From the NCBI GenBank assembly GCA_000727475.1, contig KL647295.1:869985-933984 (forward strand): a stretch of 64,000 nt of DNA, written 5' to 3'. Shown here piece by piece: positions 34,601-46,300 of the stretch. Position 1 is the stretch's first letter, and each line of letters starts with the position of its first letter. Source of the stretch: Sarcocystis neurona (lineage: Eukaryota; Apicomplexa; Conoidasida; Eucoccidiorida; Sarcocystidae). The notes below the pieces were generated by a model, which was given only the letters and a program-made list of their open reading frames with translations, had not been told where the DNA came from and ran no database searches. The translations under genes were made by a program, and so were the position numbers.

Positions 34601-37600
34601 CGGCAGTTGCTTCTCCTGCTGCAGCTCCTCTCGCTGCATTTAACAGAGGTGCCCCTTTTGCTGGCGCTGCTGTCGCCGCGCCTCTTCCATCATCGTCTGC
34701 AACGCCTTCTCCGCCTACGGTGGTGCAAGCCGCTTCTTTAGCCGCACTATTGCTGGATCGGCCGCTGACGTCGGCAAGTGCGCTGCTGCCCCGGTCTTTA
34801 TTCGACTTGTTGCAGCTGTCGCTCCTATCAATACTACAGCGGATCCCCTCGAGCTCGACATTTCCACTACTTTCAGCATCTGTGTCAGATGTCTGCTGAA
34901 GGTGGCGCTGCTGCTGGTGCCTTTTCTCCTCTCGTCTCTCCTCTTCTCGCTGTTGCCGATCCTGTTCGTGCTGTGATACGTAGCAGCACCTGACGAGGCC
35001 TGCGGCTTCATCAACCTCGGTCAACACCGCGTCCGTCCACCACAAACCGAAACGGCCCCGGACCTCATACGCAATCTGCACGGCTAATCCTGCGGCAGAA
35101 GCGGCGGCACACCAGCATTACATACAGCGTCGGGGACGGCAAAACAAAAATAACCACAAGACCCGGAGAGGGTACGAGAAAAGCGGACGCGGCCACCAGC
35201 AGCAGCAGAAGTGAGCGCGTACCGCAGCAGCACCAGCAAGACTGAGTCACGAGCAGCGGCAGCAGCACTATCGCGGCAGAAACGACTTCCTGAGCAGTTG
35301 GAGCGGGGCAGGAGCAAGGGTACAACGGACACGAGCGCGCACAGCAGCTGCAACAGCATCGTCAGTGACGCTCACGCAGAACTAGAGGCCCACCTGCACG
35401 AGGCGAGCAGTAGGAATCGTCAAGTGAGAACCGCGCACCCACAACATGAAACACACCCAGCCAGCCGCTGCAACAGCGTGCAACAGCAAGGGAATATATC
35501 AACAGATGCGCAGCAGCAGCGCAACACCGCAACAATGATAGCGGTGTCAGTAATCAACAAACAAGGACGGGTGCACACGCTGCAACCACACAAGCCGAGA
35601 CAGCAACTGTACCACAAGAACCACACAGCTGCAGCAGCACAAGAACCAGGCGGTTGCATTTGTCGCCGGCAGCGTTGCAGCAGCTTGTTAACGGGGTGCA
35701 CTGGCTCCATGCCTACCAGGATATAATCTTTCCGGAAGAACAAGAGGGTCCGGCCACATGAGTTCCGCAGCGACTGTTGAGAATTCTTCAAACTGAACCG
35801 AAACCTCATACTGAGAAAGACATGTACGCTGCTTCCCTTTGTTGCTGGTGTTGCTGCTGCTGGAATTGCGCGATCCCGTCGGCCGGTGAGTCGCTGGAAC
35901 ACCACTCGCAGCAGCAGCGTCATTTCTCAACGCAGCAGTGCGACCAGATCCACCGTCGGCAGCAGGCGTCACCAGAGCAGCAGCATTGCAACCTTCAGGA
36001 GCAGGATTAGCGGAGCACGTATTCGCAGCAGTGGTAACAGAAGTATCAGCACCGACGGCAGCAAAGCCACCACCGGCCGCCGTTTGCCGTGGTCCTTCAG
36101 CTGCTGTTGTCGCTTCACACTTATTGCTCTCCCGCTCATCTGAAACTCTTCCCTTTCCACCTTCGACGGTCCTCTGGTTCCCGCTGTTGTTAATGCTGCG
36201 CGTGCTGCTACCGTCGTTGCTGGTGGCGTCGTTGGTGCGGTCGTCCCCAAAGGGGATCTGCTGCATGTTCGGTCCCCGCTGTTGCTGCTCCTGCTCTTCA
36301 GGAACTACCGCAGCTGCAGCTCCATGCGCTGTTGCTGGTCCGGCTCCTGTTTCGGCCTGCCCACCGTATAAGCTCGATTTGCTGTCCTGCCTTGTGAGTA
36401 CGGAAGCCGATGCTGCAGTGTGCATTGGGTTGCTGATGCCGTTGGCGGCGATCAGCTTCTGCGTGGCGCCGTTGGCCTTGGCATCCTTGGCCTTCACCTT
36501 TTGCTGCTGCACCTCTGAAGCTGCTTTCGCGCATTCAGCACCAGCTGCACCTTGCACACCACCTGTCTGGTGAAAAGGGGCAGCAGGAGCGCCTCTCTTC
36601 GGGTCACCTGCTGCAGCAAACTCAGTGAGTGCAGCAGCAACACACCCAGATGCCGCACCTGCACAGGCAGTGCTTCCTCTGGCAGCGGGAGCCGCAGCAA
36701 CTCCTGCGCTACCAGTTTCTTCCTTCGTTGCGGTAGCAGCACCAGCCGCAACAAACTGCTTGGTCATAACTGCAGCAGCAGTCTCTCTCTTCGTTGCAGC
36801 ACCGGGAACACCACCACCTGCAGCGCTTCTAGATACAACCGCAGCCACGCCGGAGTTTTTGCACGGCCGTCCCCGGGGAGGAGCATTGCAGTCCTGCAGC
36901 ATCGGAACCGTCGCGTTGCGTTGCTGCAGCACCCACCTGGAGAACCAGTGCAGCAGCAGCAGCAGCTAAAAGCAGCAATGAACCGCAGCGCTGGTAAACA
37001 GAAGATAGCAATACACACATCAACAGCACGGGCACCAGTGGACAGCATTTTGGCGCCACACCTGAAGCAGCAACAGCAGTTTCAGCCAGCACCGCCCGGT
37101 TTGCAACTCTCTGGAAAACTGCAGACCCTTGAGCGACGTGTCTCACTCAGCAGTGATTCACTTGAAACCACATAGCCAATTCTATCATTAGCACCTCTGC
37201 CAAGATGCACCTGAATATCCCTACCGCACGAGCACCACGGTCACCCACGCGGGTCAGCCGCATCCACAGGCAGCTTACCAGCCCACACAAATATTCACCC
37301 CAGCAGAGTCACCCTGCAGTTACGACTACAAACTACTTCGGCAACAGAAGCAGTGCCGGTGAAAATACCTACACACACCCGACTGAGGCGTCACGTACTT
37401 GTACGCATTGACGAGGAACTGCGCCGTTTAGCAGAGCAGTTCTAAGGAGCGTCAAGCGGGTGCATATAGGTACACACACATGTGCACACTAGATTGACCT
37501 TTGGTATACACATACATATGTATGTAAAATTGACTTCTGACGACGAAATCTCTACAACGTACGCAGACGCACACACCGGTACATTGCTGTGTATACATTG

Positions 37601-40600
37601 CGGCTCGAAGCGAATATGGAGAACTAAATGCACAGACTGGTACACACATACACAAACGACGGGTACGACTTCAAACGAAAGTCCACCGTGCCACCTTCGC
37701 GCACACCGAACAATGCTGGTCGACAGGGTACACACGGCGCGACACGACTGACACTCGTCGGAAGCGCCTTCGAGGTGCCACTGAGCAGAAAGAAATTCAA
37801 AGTGACATTTCCCGGAAGCAATACGCATGTACTACCGGGAAATCAGCTGTTCATCCGAGAGACATACAAAGTGTGCATGCAGACGAATGCACTTGTTGTC
37901 GTTCAACAAGGCATATTCACTGCAGGCAGAAACGTACGCACGCACTTGGACGAACAGCTGTTGACAAAGGAATACCACGAACATACACATATACACACAC
38001 ACAGACACACACACTGTTGTCGCAGGCAACATCGCTGCTCGTGAAAATAGAGGAGAACACGCACACGCCACCGAGGCTGTTGTACAGGCACGTACACAGC
38101 ACACGGAAATAAGAGTGAGCCATCGTTCTTGTAAGGACGCATGATCTTGCTGCCGGCAGCGTTTAAAAAGCAGGCAGCGCGGTCTGCTGCGTTCCAATAC
38201 AAAGAGCGGAGAAGCAGCAGTGTGCAGATTGAAAGCATACGACGCACGGGAGGAACGACGGCTCACAGGTAGCCTACTGGAGGGGGGGTGGTCCTGTGCA
38301 GCACCACAGCGGGGGGAAGAGAAATGCAAAGTACTCTGCTGCCGCTCAACGGCAGGAGACGGAGGGGAAACCCTGACAAACAGATGCACATTCTAACTAC
38401 ACACACGCAGACACAAGGTATATGTACCTACGTACTACTACGCGAATACCTACGTTCAGAAATGGACTTGAGTCAGCTGCGAAGAAAAGCCTCCCGCTGC
38501 TGCGTGCTGTTGTCTTGTGCTACGGGTCTCCGCTGCTGCGCTCTTTCCAGCACCGTGCCTCCCCCTTTCTTCTCCTTTGACTGTCTGATTTCTTCTCACC
38601 CTCCTCCTCTTGAACTGCTGTTACTTCTGTTCTACGCTGCTCCTGGTGCAGCATGTCCTTACCTGCGGTCAATAGTGCCGCACAAATAACGAGGCCACTC
38701 TTCATCTGTATACCCGAGCTTTGTCTGCCAAAGAGGTGCTGCAGCTATTTCTGGTGCCTTCTTGATTTGGGTGCGTCGTCTTTGCTGCTGCTCCTGCCGC
38801 TGCTGCCGCTCCTGCTCTTCTTTCCCTCCTGTCGATGCCCCTGATGGACCCGAAGGTGACCTTGAGACAGCGTCGCCTGCTACATGTCTTCCTCTTCCTC
38901 CAGCAGCGGGCGGCGCGCCTCCCACTGCAGCAGCGCCGGTCCCTCCCTCCGCAGCAGCAGTAGAGGCATTTTTCTCCTGTTGGTGCTCTGGTATGCCACA
39001 GCTGCTGCTGCTTCTGCTCTTTTCTCCTGACCCTCCCCGCCATAAGTGACCGCTGCTGCCTTCTGCTGGTGCGGCAGACAGCGGAGATGGCGACCGAGAC
39101 ACCGAAGTGCGCAACGAAGGGCCCTTTGCTGATGCGTTTGCTCCCGCTGTAGCTGCAGCAGAGGTGCTGGCGTACTTGCCGCTGCTGCTGCCAAATGGAG
39201 AAGCTGCGCGACTTTTGGTGTTTGCTGGAACACCGGCAGCAGAGTGGACGGTCAATATCTGATGCTGCGCACCTACCCCCAGCAGCTGTTGTGGGGTGCT
39301 GCGCTGCTGCTGTTGCTTCAGAGAACTGAACGCAGCAGCGGTAGCGCTACCGCCGCCACGGCTGACTGTCTGTGTACTCCCCTTCGCTGCTGCAGCACCA
39401 GCACCGCCGCTAGTCAGACCGTGCTGCTGCTTGCTACTTTGTGCTGGGCGGCAGCGGCCGGCGTGCTGCTGCAGCTGTTGCATCTGCTGTTGCTGTTGCT
39501 GCTTTACTAGCAGCAGCAGCGCCTTGGGATTCTGCTGCAGCTGCTGCAGATACTGGTATCCCATCCAGGCCACGTGAAACCCCACGGGAGTAAGCTCTCC
39601 TACAGTTGCATTACCAGCAAGAAGTGTCCCTAGGAGCTGCTGCAGCAGCCGCAGCGACATGCTATCCGGCTGCAAGCGGGCTGCTGTTACTGCTGCTAGA
39701 TTAGCAGGTGGTAATTGTTCCAGCGACAGCAGGTCATCCCCTGCCTCTGGTGCACATGCTGCTGCAACATCTGCGTCAGAACCGCCAGAAAACGACAACA
39801 GATCCTCTACTTCAAGTAAGCCACTAGTGCCAGTACGTGTGTGCGCCTCTTCCCAGCTACCTACGGCAGCAGCAGGCGCCTTCGTTCCACTACTACTGGC
39901 AGCCGCAGCAGACCTGCCAGCAGCAAGAGCACCTCGAAGACCAGTAGCACACGGAGCGCCAGCAGCAACAGCAGTAGCGGAACAGGCAGCAGTAGACAGT
40001 GCGGCAGCAGCAGCTCGAGGCAGTGCAACAGCAGCGCGATGGAATGCAGTTGCAGCGGCAGGGCGATGATGCAGAGGGGACGAACGAGCAGCACCAGCAC
40101 TCCCCTCAGCAGAGGCAGCAGCACTGCGCGAGGAGGCAGCGGTGGCTTGTGGAGACGGGAGAGCGGTGGTTGCCCCGCTTTTCCTGCAGGCATGGCGAGG
40201 ACCCTGCTGCGGCTCAGAAAGTCCACCTGTAACGGTAGTGATACACCAGGGAGGTGTCCAGCGGTGTGCTGCAGTGGACAGTCCACCTGCTGCGGGTTCT
40301 CTGGCGCTGCTGCTGCTGCTAAAGAAGTAATCAGCAGCTTCCTCAACACTACTGTAGCCAGTGAGGACGTCCTTATCATCGGACACACTGGTGCACTCCA
40401 AGACCCCGCTGCCACCGCAGTCGCTGCTGTACGTGCTGCTGCCGCTGTTGCTTAGCGTTCCCTTTGCCGTGGTAGTGCTGACGCTGGAGTGCAGTGAGCC
40501 CTGGCGCACGCTGGTACTACTGCTATCCCCGCAGACACTGCCGCTGCTGCTGCGGGCGCCTCTGGAACTTGAGAGGTTGCTGCTAATGCTACTAGCGATG

Positions 40601-43377
40601 CCCGCCGGGCCGTTTATAGAGCTGCCGGTCGCCGTGCCGCCGCCCGCGTCCAGACAGCTACTGCTCTCGCGGGTGCTGCTGCCGCCGTTGGGACAGTCCT
40701 GCCTCGAGAGGTAGTTGCTGCTGCTCAGATTTGCCGCAGTCACCAGGCCACCCGTCGGGGGACGCCGCACCGTCACCAGTTCCGCTGCTGCTGCTGTGGT
40801 TGAGCTGCTGTTGACGCAGGAAGGTTCGTGAAGCTCCACGGTCGAACGTCTCTCTTTGTCCGCTGCCGCTGCTGCCTCCCGCTGCTCTTCCTGCCGTTGC
40901 TGCTGCTGTTGCATCTGTTTCTGCGCGAGATGCACCGGGAGGACGGTGGGCAGCCCTAGCACGGGAGACACTACAGCTCCACATGGTGCAGATCCGACAC
41001 TCCCAGTAACACCAGCTGCAACTTCGCTGTTGCTACTCATGGATGGCTTGCTTTCGTCGGCCGCGACACCGCGGGTCATAGAGTTGCTCCTGGCACCCCT
41101 GCTAGTACTTCCGCTGTTCGTCGTGATGGGACTGCTGTTGGTGGCGCTCGGTGTGTTGTGGATTTGGTTGCTACCGCCCTGTACATTTGACTTGGACATA
41201 AAAGGAGAAGCGGACGGGCTGCCCCCAACGTGCAAGCTGTTGCTGTTGCTGTTCCTTACCGGCAGTTCTAGGCTGAGCAGCTGTTGCAGCTGCTGCTGCC
41301 ACGGCTGCTGCTGCGGCGAGCTTACAGTGCCACTAGTGCTACTGGCGCTGCTCGGGGCAGCAGAACACAGGGGGGCGGCGCAACGGACGAAAGACGGCGG
41401 ACGCAAAAGGGAGTGAGACGTTATTAGTACGGAGCTCTCGCCCGGCTGTAACGGTCTCCCGTTTCCTGCTGCTGCTATTGGTGCTGCGGCTGCACCTCCA
41501 CCCCCGGCCTCCGCTGGTAGTACAGCAAAAATGGGGGAGCCAGCACATGTGTAAACAACCTGCGGTAGACACTGGCTACCGGCTGGCGCTCCTTCTGCTG
41601 CATTTACACGTTCTTCAACCCGACGCCCTGCTGCTGCTGGATGTGTTCCAGCCAGAGGGACTGCTGCTGCTGCCGGAGTGGTAGCTGCTGCAGCAGGGAG
41701 CGACGGAGATGGAGGAAGTGGGTATGCATACGGCATCTGCTGTCGTGAAAGGGAGGGAGACGCAGGAGCAGAAGTCGCAGCACGAGCACAGGCAGCAGCA
41801 CGAGCAGAAGCAGGAGCAGCAACTGGGCAAACGAAGTCTACAGCAGACGAAGAGTACGGCAGGGGTCGCGGTTTTAACAGCACCGCCGAATCGAGACCAG
41901 CACAGGCAGTCGCAAAAGGGGGAGCAGCAGCAGCAGGAGCCACCGCACTACAGGTCGAAGCACGAGCAAAAGAAGAACGAGCAGGAACGGAAGGTCCCGC
42001 GTGCGCAAGAATTGCCTTTCCATCTGCGCACCACTGGCGGTCCTCTCTGGAAGAGCGAACAGTCCCCCTATCTGCTGCGGTCGCTGCTGGGAAGGTTGCC
42101 AGAACTCTTGCTGCTGGTAGGACTGCGTCTCCCGCCGGTGCAGTTGTCACTGGCGGTGCGCCTGCTTCCGGGTGCATCGTTCCTGTTGCAGCTGCTGGCG
42201 GCACGCAGGTGTCCCCGCAGTGAAGGGCGCTGCTGCTGCCTGTGCTACTGGTGTCTCCTCCCCACACCGCTTGCGCTGCGGCGTGCATGCTAGCGGGAGC
42301 CTCCCCATCTTCAGTCAAACCTCCGCTTTCTTGTCGCTGTCGCAGGTGGACGGTTTGCAGTCGCGCGGGAGGCAGCGGGACTTGATGATACAGCGGTCGA
42401 AACTGCAGTGGAGGAGGAGGGGAAGCTGACACGTTAAGGAGCGGAGAAAAAATGGATGACTTCGGTCCTCCTCCTCCAGCAGCACTGCTGTGAAGCTGCT
42501 GTTGCTGCGGCATCCACGGTTGCTGCTGCGGTTGCACCTGCCGTTGCTGCGCTTGCTGCGGCTGCAGTCTGGCAGATGCGGGATCATGAGCAGAAGGAGT
42601 GCCATAGGAAGCGAAGGTGGGAAAGCAGATCTTCCACCACTCCAGAGACTGTGGGGCGGTTGCCTCTTCTAGTTGTCCGGCAGCCACGCGTAGGGAGCGT
42701 CGATGCTGTTGTTGACTGGTTCCTCCATTGCCGCCAGCTAATCCTTCCCCACCTCCTGGTGGTGCTGCAGCGTTCGCTCCTGTGGCTGCTTGTGCAGCAC
42801 TTGCTGCTGCAGCTGCTTCTTTCGCCACTTCCCGACGACGCGCTAATGCTCCAAAACACGACAGAGCTGCTGCGGGGGGAGTCACCTGGTGCTGCCGCTG
42901 CTGTCGCTGCTGCTGCTGTGGCGCAGATTGCTGCTGCTCCTGCTGTCGAGGCTGTTGCTGCGGCGGCGAGACGGGAAGAGACGGGATGGCTGTTGAGACC
43001 CCCCCAGTGTGTGCAGCAGGAGACGTGGAATGCACAGAGTTGTCTCTTTGCCAGAGTGACACCCCAGGAAAGTCCTGTGCTGACTGCGCAGCAGCAGCAG
43101 CGGTTGTTCCGGTGTTCGGAGTCGTCGCTTGTTCTACACGCTGTTGGATCTGTCCAGACGGCCGCTCGGCTGTCGGCGGGAACATGTAAGAGAGCGCAGC
43201 AACAGCGGAAGCTGGTGCCTGCCCTCTTCCTGCAGCACCACCAGCACCTGCGGCAGCGTCTACTCCTGCAGCAGGAGGAGCTGTACTGGCGCCTGTTGCA
43301 GCAAAACGGACAGCAGCTTTACCTACAAAATCAGGAGCAGCGGCATCCTCTGCAGCAGCAGGAGCGTTGTTCTCCAT
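25635..43377 (-). CDS. Giant Ala/Gln/Ser-rich protein with AT-hook-like and Tudor-like segments
   Basis: Four exons join on the - strand: 43377-38663, 36936-35717, 35083-34269 and about 33785-25635. Phases are 2, 1, 0. The first three total 2,250 codons and the last about 2,717, giving near 4,970 aa. The start has a strong context (GGCGCCATGG) and an in-frame TGA 18 bases upstream. Most of the protein is homopolymer-like A, Q, S, G and T with a few ordered islands. Splicing restores two: GTIDRR/WVLQQRN, and LYPG/AVQIAYEVRGRFGLWW followed by TDAVLTEVDEAAGLVRCCYV, which resembles a Tudor/agenet fold. AT-hook-like cores are RGRPCK (about 36870), RGRPRK (about 32470) and RGRPPG (about 32895). This fits a nuclear DNA- or chromatin-binding protein, by inference only. 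No AP2, SET or bromodomain was seen. The start of the last exon (an alternative near 34009) and the 3' end are uncertain, because repeats keep several frames open. Confidence 0.6.
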
Positions 43378-46300
43378 GGCGCCTTCAACTGCAAATCACG
43401 CGCTGTCGCAACGGGCCGCTGCATGCACCCGTTGGACCGGTTCCTTTGCTGTTTGTAGCTGTTACCAATGTAGCCGTTACTATGTGGACTTGCTGCTGCT
43501 GCCGCTCGCTGCGACTGCGGCACTGCTGGTGTTGTTTCGATCCGCACTGCGGAGGAGCCCTGTCACATGGTAAAAAGCCTCCCCTCAACGGCTGCCTACT
43601 CTGCAGCAGCAAACTGTGATAGCTTGCATGTGTCTTCTACTTCCTGCTGCTCTTGCTCGCGCCCGGCGAGGTCCCCCTGCGTCGCTGACAAGAGAAACTG
43701 CAGTATGGCTGTTCTCCTCCCGCCGCTGTTACTAATGCAGCTCCTGCCGCTGTTGCCCTGGAGTTGCTGCTCGTCAAGCGTTGACGCTGCGGCTTTTCCG
43801 CAGCTGGGGCTACCGGTCGTGCACGGTGACGGGTCCTGCTGCCCCAGGGTGCCTCGTGCCTCGGTAGGGTGGCTGTGCCGGCTACGCTGTGGCCACTGCT
43901 GCTGCTGTTGAGCCGACTAGGCCCCTGCTGTTGCGCGGTGTTGCGCTGCAGCTGTTCGATGGTAGTACTAGTGGTGCTGCTGTACTGGTGCTGCTGTACT
44001 GGTGCTGCTCTACTGGTGCTGCTGCCTCGTTTCGCTGCTCGAATATCAGGGCCATTCTACGGAAGGCTATATCGTAAAAGGATGTTGCTGTGGCGATGGA
44101 TAGCGTGCCGCGTGGATGCTGGAGCAAAGCAGCAGCAGTGTCACGTGCATTAGCGGCACCAGTCGCAGCAGCGGGCCGGCTGTCCCACTGGGACACGGGG
44201 AAGTGCTGTTAGGGAGGATGAGATCCTGCCGTGCATGCAACGCCAGCAAGTGACGCCATCGGGGGCAGCAGCAGAACGACTGGGAGCTCCAACAGCAGGG
44301 AGGCAGTAAGCGTGGGAGGGCGCGGAAGACAGAATGGCGGCAGATGCACTACGTGCACCTCAACTGCGGCACGGAAACGCAGGGAGGCACAGCAGGAGCC
44401 ATACTAGAATAACAAGCTTAGCAACAGCAAGAGAGAAGCAACAGCAGTAGCAGCTGCTGCTTTTGCAAGATGCCGCAGCTCCTGCTGGCACAGCGGGAAG
44501 GTGCGTGGCTGCAGATGCCAGTAGTAATTAAAGGACGGGCGGACTGGCACGCAAAGAGGCAGGCGCTTGGTACGGGCACCACGCAAAGGTAGCAGCTCTA
44601 AAAGTACCATCACCAAGTGCGATGTAAGCGCAGCCGCAGGAGGTGCAACAAGAGGCTACGAGAATTTAAGGGTCGCCGAGGCAGCAGCAAAGGTGAGCGA
44701 CACCAGAACAAAAACAATAGCGGCAACCGCGCGAGGAGGGAGCATATAACGCAGGAGTGCGCAGGAAAACCAGCAGAAGGCCTAAGAGAAATCACTGCTG
44801 CCACATGAAACCAATATGTAAATGGCCTTGCCACTTCTCCATCCATGCGGCACTGGAATTTTCCGTGCACATGTGAACACAGCAGCCGTAGCAGCAGCAG
44901 CAGACGCAGTAGCAGGACAGCGATCGTCAGCCCAACTGCCACTATGCGGCGCACCATTGCAGCCCTCAACTGCTGCGGCTCTGCGGCGGCCTTGCTGCTG
45001 CTGCTGCTGCGGCAGCGCAGTTGGCGCTCCTGCCGAAACCGCACCGCATGATTCCCAGTGCGTTTCACGCTGCAGTTCATGCTGCCGCAGCACGAGTGGG
45101 GGCCTCACTTATCGTACCGCGGCTGTCGGAGTCCCGCTGCTCCTCGCAGCCTTCACTTCGCCACTACAGCAGCCACTGCTCGTGATAAACTTTGCGCTGC
45201 TGACATTAACATGTTTGTTGCTGCTGTTTGTAGCTCCGCAGGCACACTCATTATATGTGACGGGGAGTAGTGGCACTCCTGTAGCTGCATTTGCTGTTCC
45301 GTGTGTAATGAATGTTGCAGCTGTTGACGCAGTGCACCGATCTGCTGACGCTGGTGAATGAATACACGGCTGCTCTCCTGTCCGGGCTCTGCTGCTGCTG
45401 ACTCGTCCTGCAGCCAACGATGGTGTGACTGCACTACTCTTTCTCAGCTTGGAGTCGCTGTCCATGTGCGCGGCTGTACGCCAAGGTATCCTAAGTGCGG
45501 TTCCTGCGTCGCACGTAGTACTCTGTGTTGGTGCATGCTTCTGGTTCCTGAATTTGTCGCGGCAGTCCAGCCTGCGGCTGTTCTGTGATCGTCTCGGCGG
45601 TGACTGCTGCTCAACTGCTACCACACCCTTGCTGCCTCAGTTCCAATCTGGAGCCACAGCACACTGCCACGTTACGCAGGCTCAGCAGGACACACTACCA
45701 GGGGGAGCAGCAGCAGCAGCAGTAAGACCAGCAATTGGGGGACCCAGTTCTAACGCAGGGCAGGCGTCCACAGCAGGGATACTGCAGAAACTAACGGCCA
45801 CGAGGGGAGCTGGTCTGCTTGAGAAGGAAGCCCGAGTGCTTACAAAGAGAACAGATTTTCTCCGCTTCTCTGCAGCAGCACACAGACTCCCTCCCGGTAC
45901 CTTACGACAAAGTGCCGCTGGCCGTGCTTTGATGCCTTCCATGACTACACTGGCAGAAACAACCCCAGCGCTGGGCGACACGGCAGGAGGTCCAATAGCA
46001 GAAGGGGTTGGAGCAGCAAGTGCCACGGAAACGTGGCACCGGGTGCAGCAGCTTACGCGACAATCACCAGCCGTCTCCGAACACACAGATCCCTTGTAAA
46101 CGCTTTAGCAGTCGGCCTGTGCCCTTCGGTGTTCCCACTGCAGCTACCGCTGCTATTGCGGGCGTACCGTGCTGTTGCATCGTGAGCTGAAGCAGCGACT
46201 GTAGAAGTTGCATTTGCGATGACCCCTGCAGTGGACCAGCACACCGTGCGACTGCTTCTTACAGAGAGCGTGGTCTGTAGATTTCACTCCTCTCTGCTTG

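Noticed and set aside
45425..46099. + strand frame of 224 codons upstream of the giant gene
   Set aside because: Compositionally driven; a - strand frame is equally open over the same DNA, and neither has convincing boundaries.
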